The notes: generated by a model not told the origin, from the letters alone. A DNA stretch of 34,951 nucleotides from Bryobacterales bacterium (GCA_022824585.1 JAJDZN010000296.1:1-34951); one strand, 5' to 3'; numbered from the stretch's first letter, positions 7,937 through 17,480 are shown. Made by a program: numbers and translations.

Positions 7937-10900
7937 GTGAAGGGGCCGATCGCATGGTTTGTCCGCAACGGTGTCGTTGCAAACCTGCTGCTCCTCGTAA
8001 TCGTCGCGAGCGGCGTCTACGCTCTGGCGAATCTCAAGCGGGAAGTCTATGCAGAGTTCGCGCTCGATGTGATAACGGTCGCGGTCGAATATCGCGGCGC
8101 CGGTCCAGAAGACGTGGAAGAGGCGATTTGCATCCGGCTCGAGGAGGCCGTGCAAGGGATCGAAGGGATCAAGCAGATCACGTCGACAGCCACCGAGGGC
8201 CGCGGCTCGATGGCGCTCGAGGTCGAGTCCGGGTACGACGTGCGCACGCTCATGGAGGACGTGAAAACCAAGGTTGATGCGATCGACACCTTCCCCGAGG
8301 AGGTGGACAAGCCGATTATCCGAGAGATGCTGCGGCGGTTTCAGGCGATCAATGTCTCGATCGCCGGGGAGAGCGATCTCGCGACGCTGAAACGACTGGG
8401 CGAGCGCGTCAGGGACGAACTCACCGCCTTGCCCGACATCTCCCAAGCGGATCTGCGGAACGCCCCGCCGTACGAGATCTCGATCGAGGTTTCCGAGGAT
8501 GCGCTGCGCCGGTGGCGCCTGACGTTCGACGATGTCGCGGCCGCGGTCCGAAACTTCTCGGTCGATCTGCCGGGGGGCTCCATCAAGACCGATGTCGGGG
8601 AAGTCCTCTTGCGGACGGAGGGACAAGCGTATTCGGGTGAGCAGTACGAGAGTCTCCCCTTGCTGGTCCGTCCCGATGGCACCAAGATCTACCTAAGCGA
8701 CGTCGCGACGGTCGTTGACGGATTCGAAGAAATCGCAATTTCCGCGATGCTTGACGGCAAGCCCGCGGTGGTGGTCCAGGTATACCGGATCGGCGACCAG
8801 AGCGCGGATGAGGTGGCCGAGGTGGTGCACAGCTATGTCGCCGCCACAGCACCCACCCTGCCCGACGGAATCGAGATGGTGACCTGGCGGGACAACGCCC
8901 GCCTGCTGCGGAGTCGCCTTGACCTCCTCGGCGAGAACGCGCTGACGGGACTGCTGCTCGTCTTCGTCGTGCTGGCGCTGTTCCTGCGGCTGCGGCTGGC
9001 ATTCTGGGTCACGGTCGGCATTCCGGTTGCCTTCCTAGGCTCGATCGCAGTGATGCCCCTGCACGGTACGTCGATCAACATGGTCTCGCTGTACTCGTTC
9101 ATTCTCGTGCTTGGGGTTGTGGTAGACGATGCGATCGTGGTCGGCGAGAACATTCACGCCACGCAAGTGCGGACCGGCAAGGGGACCAGCGGAGCGATCA
9201 AGGGGACGCGCGAAGTTCTGGTGCCGGTGACGTTCGGCGTGCTGACCACGATGGCCGCGTTCGCCCCGATGCTCTTCGTGCCAGGTTCGCTGGGCAAGAT
9301 GATCATCGGGTTTCCCCTCATCATCATCCCGACGCTGTTGTTCTCTCTCGTCGAATCGAACCTTATCCTTCCCTACCACCTGTCTCACTACAAGAAGCCC
9401 GCGGAGCACAGCTCCCCGAACGCCCTCGCCCGCACCACGAATGCCTTCTTCGATGCGTTCTCGAATGCGGTGGCCTGGTTCATTCGCCGTGTCTACAGAC
9501 CCATTCTGCGGACCGCTTTGGAATGGCGATACGCCACTCTTGCGCTCGCCGTGGTCAGCGTCTTGGTCACAGCCGGCATGATCGGGGCCGGCCACGTCCG
9601 TTTGATCCTGTTTCCCACCGTCGATTCCGAGGATGTGGTGGCGCTGTTGACGATGCCGCAAGAATCCCCGGCCCAGGTGACAGCTGCGAGCGTGGCGCGA
9701 ATCGAGCAAAGCGCCGTGGAATTGCGCCGCGAGCTGACCGCCGAGCTAGGCCAAGACCCGTTTCGACGCATGCTGAGTTCGGTGGGAGAACATCCGTTCC
9801 GCGAGTTGCAGAGCCGCGGCACGGCGCTGGAGGGCGAATTCCAAGGCGAGCACCTTGGGGAAGTCAATATCGAACTGATTCCATCTGAGGACCGATCCAT
9901 CAGTTCGGACGAGATCGCCGGCCGCTGGCGCGAGAAGGTAGGCCAGATTCCCGGAGCAGTGGAACTGACGATCACCCACAATCTAATCGGGGGCGGCAAG
10001 GCGATCGACCTGCAATTCACCGCGTTGGACATCGCCACCGTCCTGGAAGCGGCGGAGATGACGAAAGCCCGCCTGTCGCAGTATCCCGGCGTCATCGAGG
10101 TCACGGATTCCTACCGGGGAGGCAAACCGGAAGTTGAGCTGGCACTGACTTCCGAGGGCAGAGCCTATGGACTGACACTGGAGAATCTCGGGCGTCAGGT
10201 CCGACAGGGCTTCTTCGGCGAGGAGGCCCAGCGCATTCAGCGCGGACGCGATGACCTCAGGGTGATGGTCCGCTATCCCCGCCAGGACCGGCGCTCTCTC
10301 GGAGACATGGAGCGCATGCGGGTCCGGACCCCTGCGGGCGACGAAGTGCCGTTCTCGACCGTGGCTGTCGCGTCGATCGGACGCGGTCCGGCGTCGATCA
10401 CTCGCGTGGACCGCAGCCGGACCATCAACGTTCAGGCCGATGTCGACGAGACGATCACAACCAGCGGCGAGATCATAGGCGCCTTGCAGTCGGACTTCCT
10501 GCCGCAACTGCTGGAACGGTATCCGGGCTTGAGCTACTCGCTCGAGGGGGACGAGGCAGACTTCGCCGAGTCGATGGGAGGGCTTGCCCAAGGCTTCCTC
10601 GTCGCGGTTTTCGTGATGTACGCGATGCTGGCGATTCCCATGAAGAGCTACATCCTGCCAGCAATCATTCTGAGTTCAATTCCCCTTGGAATGGTCGGGG
10701 CAATCTGGGGGCATTGGATTCGCGGTGTAGAACTCAGCTTCGTCTCCGTGTGCGGAATTGCGGCGCTGGCCGGAATCGTGGTCAACGACGGCTTGGTGCT
10801 GGTCACGTTCATCCGCAATTATTCCCGAAAGCAGAACTCTCTCAAGAAAGCGGTGCAGCTCGCGGGAGAGGCCCGCTTTCGCGCGATCCTGCTCACTTCC

Positions 10901-11155
10901 CTCACGACGGCGGCGGGTTTGACGCCGCTGCTGCTCGAGACAAGCCTCCAAGCACAGTTCTTGATTCCGATGGCGCTGGCACTAGCTTCAGGCGTGCTCT
11001 TCTCCACGATTGTGACCTTGGTCATGGTGCCGGCCCAGTACCTGATTCTCGACGACATCCGGGGGGTGCTGCGGAGGCTGGTCCGGAGCAACAGGCGCGG
11101 CGGCCTGCAAGCGATTCCACCCGCGCAGGGTGACTCGCCTTCGGCGGGGGACTAG
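7937..11155 (+). CDS. RND-family efflux transporter (AcrB/HAE-like inner-membrane pump)
   Basis: The 1072-residue length, one N-terminal membrane helix (about 13-31), two large periplasmic loops and two groups of membrane helices are typical of RND pumps. Asp397-Asp398 in helix 4 (GVVVDDAIVVGEN) match the proton-relay pair Asp407/408 of AcrB. In helix 10 the AcrB Lys940 region reads GIVVNDGLVLV, so that lysine is absent, as in other RND subfamilies with the GIVVND motif. Known members export drugs, lipids or metals driven by the proton gradient, with an adaptor and an outer-membrane channel. Neither partner gene is next to this one. The start is GTG at 7937. The substrate cannot be predicted. 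Confidence 0.93.
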   Translation: MKGPIAWFVRNGVVANLLLLVIVASGVYALANLKREVYAEFALDVITVAVEYRGAGPEDVEEAICIRLEEAVQGIEGIKQITSTATEGRGSMALEVESGYDVRTLMEDVKTKVDAIDTFPEEVDKPIIREMLRRFQAINVSIAGESDLATLKRLGERVRDELTALPDISQADLRNAPPYEISIEVSEDALRRWRLTFDDVAAAVRNFSVDLPGGSIKTDVGEVLLRTEGQAYSGEQYESLPLLVRPDGTKIYLSDVATVVDGFEEIAISAMLDGKPAVVVQVYRIGDQSADEVAEVVHSYVAATAPTLPDGIEMVTWRDNARLLRSRLDLLGENALTGLLLVFVVLALFLRLRLAFWVTVGIPVAFLGSIAVMPLHGTSINMVSLYSFILVLGVVVDDAIVVGENIHATQVRTGKGTSGAIKGTREVLVPVTFGVLTTMAAFAPMLFVPGSLGKMIIGFPLIIIPTLLFSLVESNLILPYHLSHYKKPAEHSSPNALARTTNAFFDAFSNAVAWFIRRVYRPILRTALEWRYATLALAVVSVLVTAGMIGAGHVRLILFPTVDSEDVVALLTMPQESPAQVTAASVARIEQSAVELRRELTAELGQDPFRRMLSSVGEHPFRELQSRGTALEGEFQGEHLGEVNIELIPSEDRSISSDEIAGRWREKVGQIPGAVELTITHNLIGGGKAIDLQFTALDIATVLEAAEMTKARLSQYPGVIEVTDSYRGGKPEVELALTSEGRAYGLTLENLGRQVRQGFFGEEAQRIQRGRDDLRVMVRYPRQDRRSLGDMERMRVRTPAGDEVPFSTVAVASIGRGPASITRVDRSRTINVQADVDETITTSGEIIGALQSDFLPQLLERYPGLSYSLEGDEADFAESMGGLAQGFLVAVFVMYAMLAIPMKSYILPAIILSSIPLGMVGAIWGHWIRGVELSFVSVCGIAALAGIVVNDGLVLVTFIRNYSRKQNSLKKAVQLAGEARFRAILLTSLTTAAGLTPLLLETSLQAQFLIPMALALASGVLFSTIVTLVMVPAQYLILDDIRGVLRRLVRSNRRGGLQAIPPAQGDSPSAGD

Positions 11156-11335
11156 GGAACTCGGCAGCCGCAACCGGGCCGCTCGGCTCGAGAGCGCGCG
11201 CGGGTACCGGAACTGGTGTCGCCACCTGCGGAACTGGCGCTCGGGCTGGGAAAGCAGCCTCGCACCAGGCCGGGTGTCCGGCTGGACAGGATCGCCGAGA
11301 AGCTCGGGATCGGCCCGCCGGTGCAGCCAAGCCGG

Positions 11336-13915
11336 CTAGGGCGACTGCGTCGCCGGACCGACCCAGAACGGACTGGACCACGCCACCGCTCCGTCGATTT
11401 GCCGCACGCGCAGATAGTAGTAGTCGGAGGCTGCTGGCGAATCTTTGTCGGTATAGGTGAAGTGTCGGTCCAGAGCCCCGTTTGACGGCACCAGCTGGAC
11501 AGACAGGGCATCCGTATGCTCGAGCACCTGATACTCCCTGCGCTCAACCTCTCCGCCGAGGTCGCCGAGCCGGAACGCCTCGCTCCTCGCGGGCAGGCGC
11601 TGCGGCGTTCGCTGGTACCCGCCCGATCCCAGACGCTCCCTCGTCGTCTCCATGTCTACGATGACTTTCGTGTTGGCGCTCGCGTTCTGCAGGCGCAGCA
11701 CGAGAGCGGTGCTGCGTCCGCGCGTGTGCATCTCGAAATGGAGTTGCCCGCCGTCCATCCGGCCCTTGTAAGTGCTCGGATGCCGGTACCAAGGTTCCGC
11801 ATAACCCGCCAGTTCCGCCCCTTCGACGCGGATCACGCCCTTCCAAGGGCGATCCCCCCGCGGCACGCTCCGCTCGCCCGGCACGTCCGTCGAGGCTTCG
11901 AAGCTAACCTGCACGTGTGTTTCGGAGCCGACCTCTGATTGCAGATAGCGCTGCGTGTAGACCACCGTCCCGTTCTTGATCACATCAATCGAGTCAACGG
12001 CGGCGGTCCCGTTGACCGTGCAACTGATCGTCCTCTCGTCGGCGCGGGCCAGTTCCTGCCCGATCCCCGCGCCGTTCAAAGTGGCCTCCAGTATGATCCG
12101 CTCGCCAGTGGTCGCATACGTCGCGCGGTTGCGCAGTCCGTCGAAGATCCGGTCGGGCGTGTTCTCGGCCGCGAGAACGGCGGCCAGCCCGCCGAGCTGG
12201 CGGTTGGTCATGCCGCTGAACCCGGGATGGCCGGTGTGGTTGTCCGAAGCACCCACGAAGCCGACCCGGTAGCCGTTCCGCAAGTACTTGTCTCCGAACC
12301 AATCGAACGTGCCGTGCCCGGACTGAATCTCGACCAGTCGCTCCACAGAGCTATCGCTGTTGGTCCAGTCTCCAGGCTGGTGGGCATGGGGTATGACCAG
12401 CACGTCGTCCGTGTCGTTGCCCCGCTTCAACCCCTCGTACAGTTCGTCCAGCAACGGAGCCTTTTGGTTTGGCACGCGCGAACGTCCCGGGGTATTGCGG
12501 AAGAACACGTTGTGGTGGCCGCCGTATAGCAGGCGCGAGGTCCACTCGAAGCCGAGGATCGCCGTGAATCGTCCTGGCACGTGATACTTGTGGACCATCT
12601 CTTGAAGCGTCTTCCATTCGAAATCATCCATCCAAATGTCATGCTCGGACAGGCTCAAGAAGTCGAGGCGGGCGACATCCCGGCCGAACTTAAAATAGCC
12701 GTCCGGAGACCCCTGGCCCTCAGCGAAGCCGGTGTGTCCGTGGGTCTCGCCCCAGAAGATCCTCGTGTCCGGCGACGCTTCCACGCGCACTGGATTGCTC
12801 GTACCGCGAATGGTCCCGTCCTCGGACCGCACCTCGAAGCGGTAAACGCCCGGCGTGTCGAGAACGATGCCGTCCAGTCCCTGCAACGCCGCAGCGCCGG
12901 CCGGAATCTCTCGCTGCCTGCTGCCATTGAGCAGCACCTCGTAGGCCGGAGTACCCCCAGAAGCCAGGTTCCTGAATCGATCCTCCGATCTCACCGCTAG
13001 CACGAACTTCTCTCCCGGCTCCACCACTGACGGCGCGACGGCGTTGACGAACTGCACGCGGTCCTCGCCGATCACCTCGATCGAAGGCCAGCGCGGACTA
13101 AGCAGCCAGCCCTTGCCCTCCAAATCCAAGAAGGTCTTGAACACGACTTGGTCGTTTGACCAGTTCTGGAGCTTGAAGCCGGGACCGCCTCCGCTGCGAT
13201 CGCCGAACGTGAGCGTCATGGTGTCGCCCTTGCGCAGCTCCGCGCCACTGAGGCGAAATGCGATCGTAGAGCGAGTCTCGAAGGTGACCCAGCGACCCCA
13301 AGGCTCGGCCGCTTCCAGTACGGCGTCCGGGTTCGAGGTCGTCGCCGTGACATAACCTGCAGCGGCGGGATCATCGGTCTGCAATCCGCCAGCTCGGCCC
13401 TGCCCTACCGCGATTCCGCCGCCGACCGCCATGGGCATGTCCCCGACCGTGTAGGTCTCGCGAATGGTAATGAACTCGCCCGCGCGATGGGGTCCTTGCG
13501 AGGAGAGTTCGAGCGGGCCCAGCGCAGTGGGGGTCTCGTCCTTGATCTGGAACTCGCGCGTGAATTGTTCGACGAAGCCCGAGATGGCGGCCAGCGGAAG
13601 CTGGGCGCCACCGTCCGGCAGCATCCGCAGCGCCCGGTTGGCGTTCGCCGTGAGCTGGGGGAAACCGCCGGGCACGGGCCCGCCGGTCAGCGAGTACGCG
13701 TTGGCCCACTTCCAGAGCGTGTCCAGCCGTTGCGCGAGCACGCTGACATCGGACGAGTGCTGTGGGGCGTCAAGCTTGAGCGCCTCGACGCGGTCGCGAA
13801 GTTCCGGCGTCAGGTAGTCCGCGCGACTCGTCCCGGTATCCTGGGCCGCCAAGCCCCAAATCAACAGCCCAAGCAAGCCTAGAACAACAACAGCTTTGGA
13901 TCGCGCAGAGCGCAT
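11336..13915 (-). CDS. DUF3604 domain protein, exported
   Basis: The protein is 859 residues from the ATG at 13915. That start is chosen because GGAGG lies ten bases upstream and MRSARSKAVVVLGLLGLLIWGLA forms a signal peptide; an open frame continues to 13987 without a better start. Roughly 360 beta-rich residues precede the DUF3604 region, whose hallmark FWGETHGHTGF begins near residue 387. Further family motifs are FLSLSEHDIWMDD, GFEWTS, IPHAHQPGDW and GASDNHTGHPG. His/Asp/Glu-rich loops of this type resemble PHP-like metal-dependent phosphoesterases, but the biochemical role of DUF3604 is not established. The gene is convergent with the RND gene and lies downstream of the TPR/SSS genes on the same strand. 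Confidence 0.9.
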   Translation of the reverse strand: MRSARSKAVVVLGLLGLLIWGLAAQDTGTSRADYLTPELRDRVEALKLDAPQHSSDVSVLAQRLDTLWKWANAYSLTGGPVPGGFPQLTANANRALRMLPDGGAQLPLAAISGFVEQFTREFQIKDETPTALGPLELSSQGPHRAGEFITIRETYTVGDMPMAVGGGIAVGQGRAGGLQTDDPAAAGYVTATTSNPDAVLEAAEPWGRWVTFETRSTIAFRLSGAELRKGDTMTLTFGDRSGGGPGFKLQNWSNDQVVFKTFLDLEGKGWLLSPRWPSIEVIGEDRVQFVNAVAPSVVEPGEKFVLAVRSEDRFRNLASGGTPAYEVLLNGSRQREIPAGAAALQGLDGIVLDTPGVYRFEVRSEDGTIRGTSNPVRVEASPDTRIFWGETHGHTGFAEGQGSPDGYFKFGRDVARLDFLSLSEHDIWMDDFEWKTLQEMVHKYHVPGRFTAILGFEWTSRLLYGGHHNVFFRNTPGRSRVPNQKAPLLDELYEGLKRGNDTDDVLVIPHAHQPGDWTNSDSSVERLVEIQSGHGTFDWFGDKYLRNGYRVGFVGASDNHTGHPGFSGMTNRQLGGLAAVLAAENTPDRIFDGLRNRATYATTGERIILEATLNGAGIGQELARADERTISCTVNGTAAVDSIDVIKNGTVVYTQRYLQSEVGSETHVQVSFEASTDVPGERSVPRGDRPWKGVIRVEGAELAGYAEPWYRHPSTYKGRMDGGQLHFEMHTRGRSTALVLRLQNASANTKVIVDMETTRERLGSGGYQRTPQRLPARSEAFRLGDLGGEVERREYQVLEHTDALSVQLVPSNGALDRHFTYTDKDSPAASDYYYLRVRQIDGAVAWSSPFWVGPATQSP

Positions 13916-13925
13916 GCCGATCGGA

Positions 13926-13930
13926 CCTCC
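13926..13930 (-). promoter_or_regulatory. Ribosome binding site deciding the DUF3604 start
   Basis: GGAGG on the minus strand is ten bases before the ATG at 13915. It argues for that codon rather than the upstream in-frame candidates, and the signal peptide begins right there. Confidence 0.6.
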
Positions 13931-14022
13931 CGCCGCGGTCCAGAATATCCTGCTGGCTGCCGTTGTTCGTTCCGATGTCTGAGGCATTCTGCGAACAAGA
14001 CTACCGCAACGGCTGCTTCCCG

Positions 14023-15462
14023 CTATCGCGGTAGCGCTTTGAGGTCCGCGCGAATCTGAGCCGCCAAGTCGGCGGGGCCGCGAGTCTCCGCCACCTGCAG
14101 GGCCCGCTCGAAGGACCGCCGCGCATCGGCCGCGCGTCCGATCCGTTGGTAGGCATGCCCGAGGGCATAGCGCACGAACCCCTCGCTGCCGTCCTCGTCG
14201 CCCCTCAAGGCGGCTTCGAGGTGCTCGACCGCCTCTTCGGGACGGTCGTCCTCCAAGGCCAGCGTGCCTAGGTTCATGCGCGCAGGACGGTTCGTCGGAT
14301 CGTTCTTGACAGCCTCTCGGAAGCGCCCCGCAGCCTCGTCCAACTGCCCGGCCTCGAGTAGGGCCATACCGAGATTGGCATTGGCACCCGCCGAGTTCGG
14401 ATTCAGTTCCAAGGCTCTGCGAAACGCGGCGGCGGCCGCGCCAGGGTCGCCTCGAGATGCTTGCACAACTCCCCAGTTGTTGTGGAGCTCCTCGAGGTTC
14501 GGATTCAGCGCGAGTGCCGTGGCATAGTGCTCCTCGGCGCGGTCGATTTCGCCGGTTCGCCCAAATGAGCCGACCAGGTTGGCATGGGCCTGCGCGATGC
14601 TCGGATCCAGCTCGATCGCTCGCCGATACGCCTCGATGGCCTCGGCTGTCCGGCCCTCAGAGTCGAGGCCTCGGCCCAGATTCAGGAAGTGACGCGCGTC
14701 CACCGCAAGGCCGAGCACGCTGTCGTAGAAAGCATCCTCCAGCATCGGCTGCTCGTCACCGGCCGCCCCTATCTGCTCGAGGGTGCGCCGCGCGAGCTCT
14801 TGCTCGCCCACCGAGCGATAGAGCATGCCCAGGCTGTGGCGGATGGCACCCGCATCGGGCGCGAGCGTGACCGCTCGTTCCAGCAATTCAAGCGCTTCGG
14901 CCGTCTGCCCGAGTTCCAGCAGCACCTTGCCCAAGGCATAGGACACATACGCGGCGTTGCCATCCATGTTCGACGCGGTGCGCAGCGCATCCGCGGCTGC
15001 TTCCAACTGCCCCGCGGCCGCCAGCGATTCTCCCAAGCGAGTCCAGGCCGGGCCGTACGAGCGGATATCCAAGGCCGCCCGGAGCGAACTCGCCGCCTGC
15101 GCGTGCTGCCCGCTCTCGTGTTGCGCGATGCCCAGCAGGTAAGTCCAGCGAAACTCTCCGCCGGACAGCGTCGCGGCACGCCGATACAGATCCTGCGCCG
15201 CCGGCAGACGCTTGTGAGCGTGCAGCAACATCGCCAGATCACCGCTCGCCCAAGGGTCAGCCGGGCTCTCGGCCACGCCGTCGATGAGGCTCCGCGCCTT
15301 CGACCTGACCGGCTCAGGAAACGATTCGGCTGCCAGCTCCGGAACTGCGGGCATGGTGTCGCCGTCCCCGGACGAACAGACGGAAAGTGCGGTAGCCAGA
15401 GCGACCGCTACAAGGGTGACGCGCGCCGGTGGAAGGCCGTCGACTACCGGAAGTGGAACCAC
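14023..15462 (-). CDS. Tetratricopeptide repeat protein, probably membrane-anchored or exported
   Basis: The 479-residue protein has a hydrophobic N-terminus (VTLVAVALATALSVC), which could be a lipoprotein-like signal although LSVC is a poor lipobox. About nine to ten TPR units follow from residue 65 to the end, with repeated motifs such as A..LG..L...G....A...., including HANLVGSFGRTGEIDRAEEH and ANLGMALLEAGQLDEAAGRF. TPR arrays mediate protein-protein contacts and no enzymatic domain is visible. The GTG start at 15462 lies inside the end of the SSS symporter gene (19-base overlap), which suggests coupled translation and possibly a functional link to that transporter. The binding partner is unknown. 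Confidence 0.85.
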   Translation of the reverse strand: MVPLPVVDGLPPARVTLVAVALATALSVCSSGDGDTMPAVPELAAESFPEPVRSKARSLIDGVAESPADPWASGDLAMLLHAHKRLPAAQDLYRRAATLSGGEFRWTYLLGIAQHESGQHAQAASSLRAALDIRSYGPAWTRLGESLAAAGQLEAAADALRTASNMDGNAAYVSYALGKVLLELGQTAEALELLERAVTLAPDAGAIRHSLGMLYRSVGEQELARRTLEQIGAAGDEQPMLEDAFYDSVLGLAVDARHFLNLGRGLDSEGRTAEAIEAYRRAIELDPSIAQAHANLVGSFGRTGEIDRAEEHYATALALNPNLEELHNNWGVVQASRGDPGAAAAAFRRALELNPNSAGANANLGMALLEAGQLDEAAGRFREAVKNDPTNRPARMNLGTLALEDDRPEEAVEHLEAALRGDEDGSEGFVRYALGHAYQRIGRAADARRSFERALQVAETRGPADLAAQIRADLKALPR

Positions 15463-17027
15463 AGCATCAGCACGGCTAGGCCGACAAGCACGGTCATCGC
15501 TTGGAGCAGCCTCTCAGTGCCGGCAGCCGCGCCCTCGCTCGAGCGCCGCTGCCAATCAAACGTCAGTCCGGCGATCCGCGCCGCGACGGGCTTCTCGTCG
15601 AGCTTGCTCACAGCCCAGAACAGCGCCAAGCAGGCCGTAAATACACCGACGCTGTAGTTCAGGAATGGGATCTGCACCAACGGCTCGAGCGGCCCGAGGC
15701 TGAAGCCGTAGGCCTTATACAAGATGTCCAAGGCAAAGCGCGCGCCCCCGGCCAGTCCGCCAAAGATCAGCGTCGAGATCGCTGCCCGCGACGTGCCGCC
15801 CTTCCACAGAATCCCGAGCAGGAACGTTGCGGTGATCGGCGCGCCGATGTATGCCTGCACGCTCTGCAGATACTGGTAAACTTCCCCGCTCAGATAGCGG
15901 ATCATCGGAATCCACAAGATGCTCACCAGCACGACCACGCCAGTGATCAGCCGCCCGACGTAGACCAAGCGCCTCTCGCTCGCCTCGGGATGAAGCTTCT
16001 TGTAGATGTCCATCGTGACGAGCGTGGAGCAGGAGTTCAGCACGCTGCTCAGCGATGACATGAGAGCGGCCAGCAGCGCAGCGATCATCAGGCCCGACAA
16101 GCCCGGCGGGAGCAGCCGCTCGACCAGCAGCGGGAACGCCGTATCGCCCGTGGCCTCGGCAGGCCAGAGCGCCCGTGCGATCAGGCCGGGGAGCACCAAG
16201 ATGAAGACCGGGGTGATCTTCAGCGCCGAGGCGAAGATCGCGCCGCCGCGGGCGTGCGGCAGGCTGCGAGCGCTCAGCGTCTTCTGGACGATGACCTGAT
16301 CTGTGCACCAATACCAGGTGCCCAGGATCATCGTGCCCAGCGTGGTCCCCAGCCAAGGGTACTCCGGATGGTTGATGTCTTTGACTATGTGGAAGAAATC
16401 GTCGGGCAGCGCCTCTCGCAGAGCCCCGAATCCGCCAGCCTCGCTCAGTCCGAGCCAAGTCAGGTAGCCCGAGCCGCCGACCATGATGAAAGCCTGCAGC
16501 AGGTCGGTGTATATCACCGCCGACAGCCCGCCCGTAATGGTGTAGATCCCGGTGGCAATCACCAGCAGGACGGCGGTTGTCATGTAGTCCCAGCCGAAGA
16601 TCTCCCGCGCCAGAATCCCCGCCGCGAACAGCGCCACGGAAATCTTTGTCAGCACATAGGCCAGCAGCGAAACGGTCGTGAGGTACCAGCGGCAGCCGGG
16701 GCTGAAGCGCTTCTCGAGGAACTCGGGCATCGTGAAGATGCGGCTGCGCAGGTATTGAGGGATGAAGATCCAAGCCAGCAGCAGCAAGCAGAAACTGGCC
16801 GACCACTCGTAGGTGCCGACCGCCAGGCCGCTGGAGGCGCCAGAACCCGCGAGGCCGATCACGTGCTCGCTGCCGATGTTGGTGGAGAACAGCGTCGCGC
16901 CTACCGCGAACCAGCCGATGTGCTTGCCAGCGAGAAAATACTCGGTCGTGGTGTTCTTGTTCCGCGAGTGGTAGAAGCCCACTCCAAAGACCGCCGCAAA
17001 GTACAGAGTGATAATGAGGGCATCCAT
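15444..17027 (-). CDS. Sodium:solute symporter (SSS family, SglT-like)
   Basis: From the ATG at 17027 the protein has 527 residues and begins directly with the first membrane helix (MDALIITLYFAAVFGVG). About 13-14 helices follow. Typical SSS features are TTEYFLAGKHIGWFAVGATLFSTNIGSEHVIGLAGSG in helices 1-2 and a GLSAVIYTDLLQAF segment. A conserved SSLSSVLNSCSTLVTMDIYKK segment late in the protein corresponds to the sodium-binding serine region. The closest-looking relatives are sodium/sugar symporters of the SglT or myo-inositol type, consistent with sugar genes elsewhere in the window, but the substrate is inferred. An in-frame upstream ATG at 17087 would overlap the divergent chelatase gene. 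The TPR gene overlaps its 3' end. Confidence 0.92.
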   Translation of the reverse strand: MDALIITLYFAAVFGVGFYHSRNKNTTTEYFLAGKHIGWFAVGATLFSTNIGSEHVIGLAGSGASSGLAVGTYEWSASFCLLLLAWIFIPQYLRSRIFTMPEFLEKRFSPGCRWYLTTVSLLAYVLTKISVALFAAGILAREIFGWDYMTTAVLLVIATGIYTITGGLSAVIYTDLLQAFIMVGGSGYLTWLGLSEAGGFGALREALPDDFFHIVKDINHPEYPWLGTTLGTMILGTWYWCTDQVIVQKTLSARSLPHARGGAIFASALKITPVFILVLPGLIARALWPAEATGDTAFPLLVERLLPPGLSGLMIAALLAALMSSLSSVLNSCSTLVTMDIYKKLHPEASERRLVYVGRLITGVVVLVSILWIPMIRYLSGEVYQYLQSVQAYIGAPITATFLLGILWKGGTSRAAISTLIFGGLAGGARFALDILYKAYGFSLGPLEPLVQIPFLNYSVGVFTACLALFWAVSKLDEKPVAARIAGLTFDWQRRSSEGAAAGTERLLQAMTVLVGLAVLMLWFHFR

Positions 17028-17045
17028 CGGAACCGAGAGTATACC

Positions 17046-17441
17046 TTGAGCTTGCCCAGCACTATCGGGCTGATCGTGTTCGCCCACGGCTCCCGGATTG
17101 CCGCCGCCAACGAGGCCGTGGAGGCAGTGGCGGTGGAGGCCGCACGGCGCGCCCAGATCGCGGTTTTCCGGGCAGCGTTCCTAGAACTCGCCCACCCGAG
17201 CCTTGGTGAGGCGGTCGAGCAACTCGCGCAACAGGGCGCCCGGCGAATTCTGATCACGCCCTACTTCCTGACCATGGGTCGGCACCTGACCGAGGACCTG
17301 CCGCGGCTGATCGACCAGATCCGCCCGCAGCACCCTGAGTTGACGCTGCAAGCGTCACCGCCGCTGGACGGCCATCCCGAACTCGCGGCGATACTGGCCG
17401 CGCGGGCCCGGGCCTTGCTGGCTGATGGCGAGCAACCCTAG
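17046..17441 (+). CDS. CbiX/SirB-like sirohydrochlorin chelatase
   Basis: The 131-residue product is the short, single-domain CbiX type. It has the active-site histidine in the early strand LIVFAHGSR (His14), the ELAHPSL motif, and the second histidine in FLTMGRHLTEDLP. Such proteins insert cobalt, iron or nickel into sirohydrochlorin for cobalamin, siroheme or coenzyme F430. The metal cannot be told from sequence. The likely start is TTG at 17046, with TTG at 17052 the alternative; no ATG fits and the longer open frame upstream is antisense to the symporter. Only 18 bases separate this start from that of the divergent symporter. The flavoprotein gene follows after 39 bases. Confidence 0.85.
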   Translation: MSLPSTIGLIVFAHGSRIAAANEAVEAVAVEAARRAQIAVFRAAFLELAHPSLGEAVEQLAQQGARRILITPYFLTMGRHLTEDLPRLIDQIRPQHPELTLQASPPLDGHPELAAILAARARALLADGEQP

Positions 17442-17480
17442 CCGGAGGGCTGGCTTGCGGGCTGGGACAATGGATCCTTG

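Noticed and set aside
7704..7940. Plus-strand 78-codon frame overlapping the RND start by GTGA
   Set aside because: The coupling-like overlap is attractive, but the Arg/Gly/Ala-rich translation has no family motif, signal or membrane segment and looks like random reading of GC-rich DNA.
16254..17441. Long plus-strand frame reaching far upstream of the chelatase
   Set aside because: The upstream part is antisense to the SSS symporter. Homology to CbiX begins only near 17046, so the long frame is not the gene.
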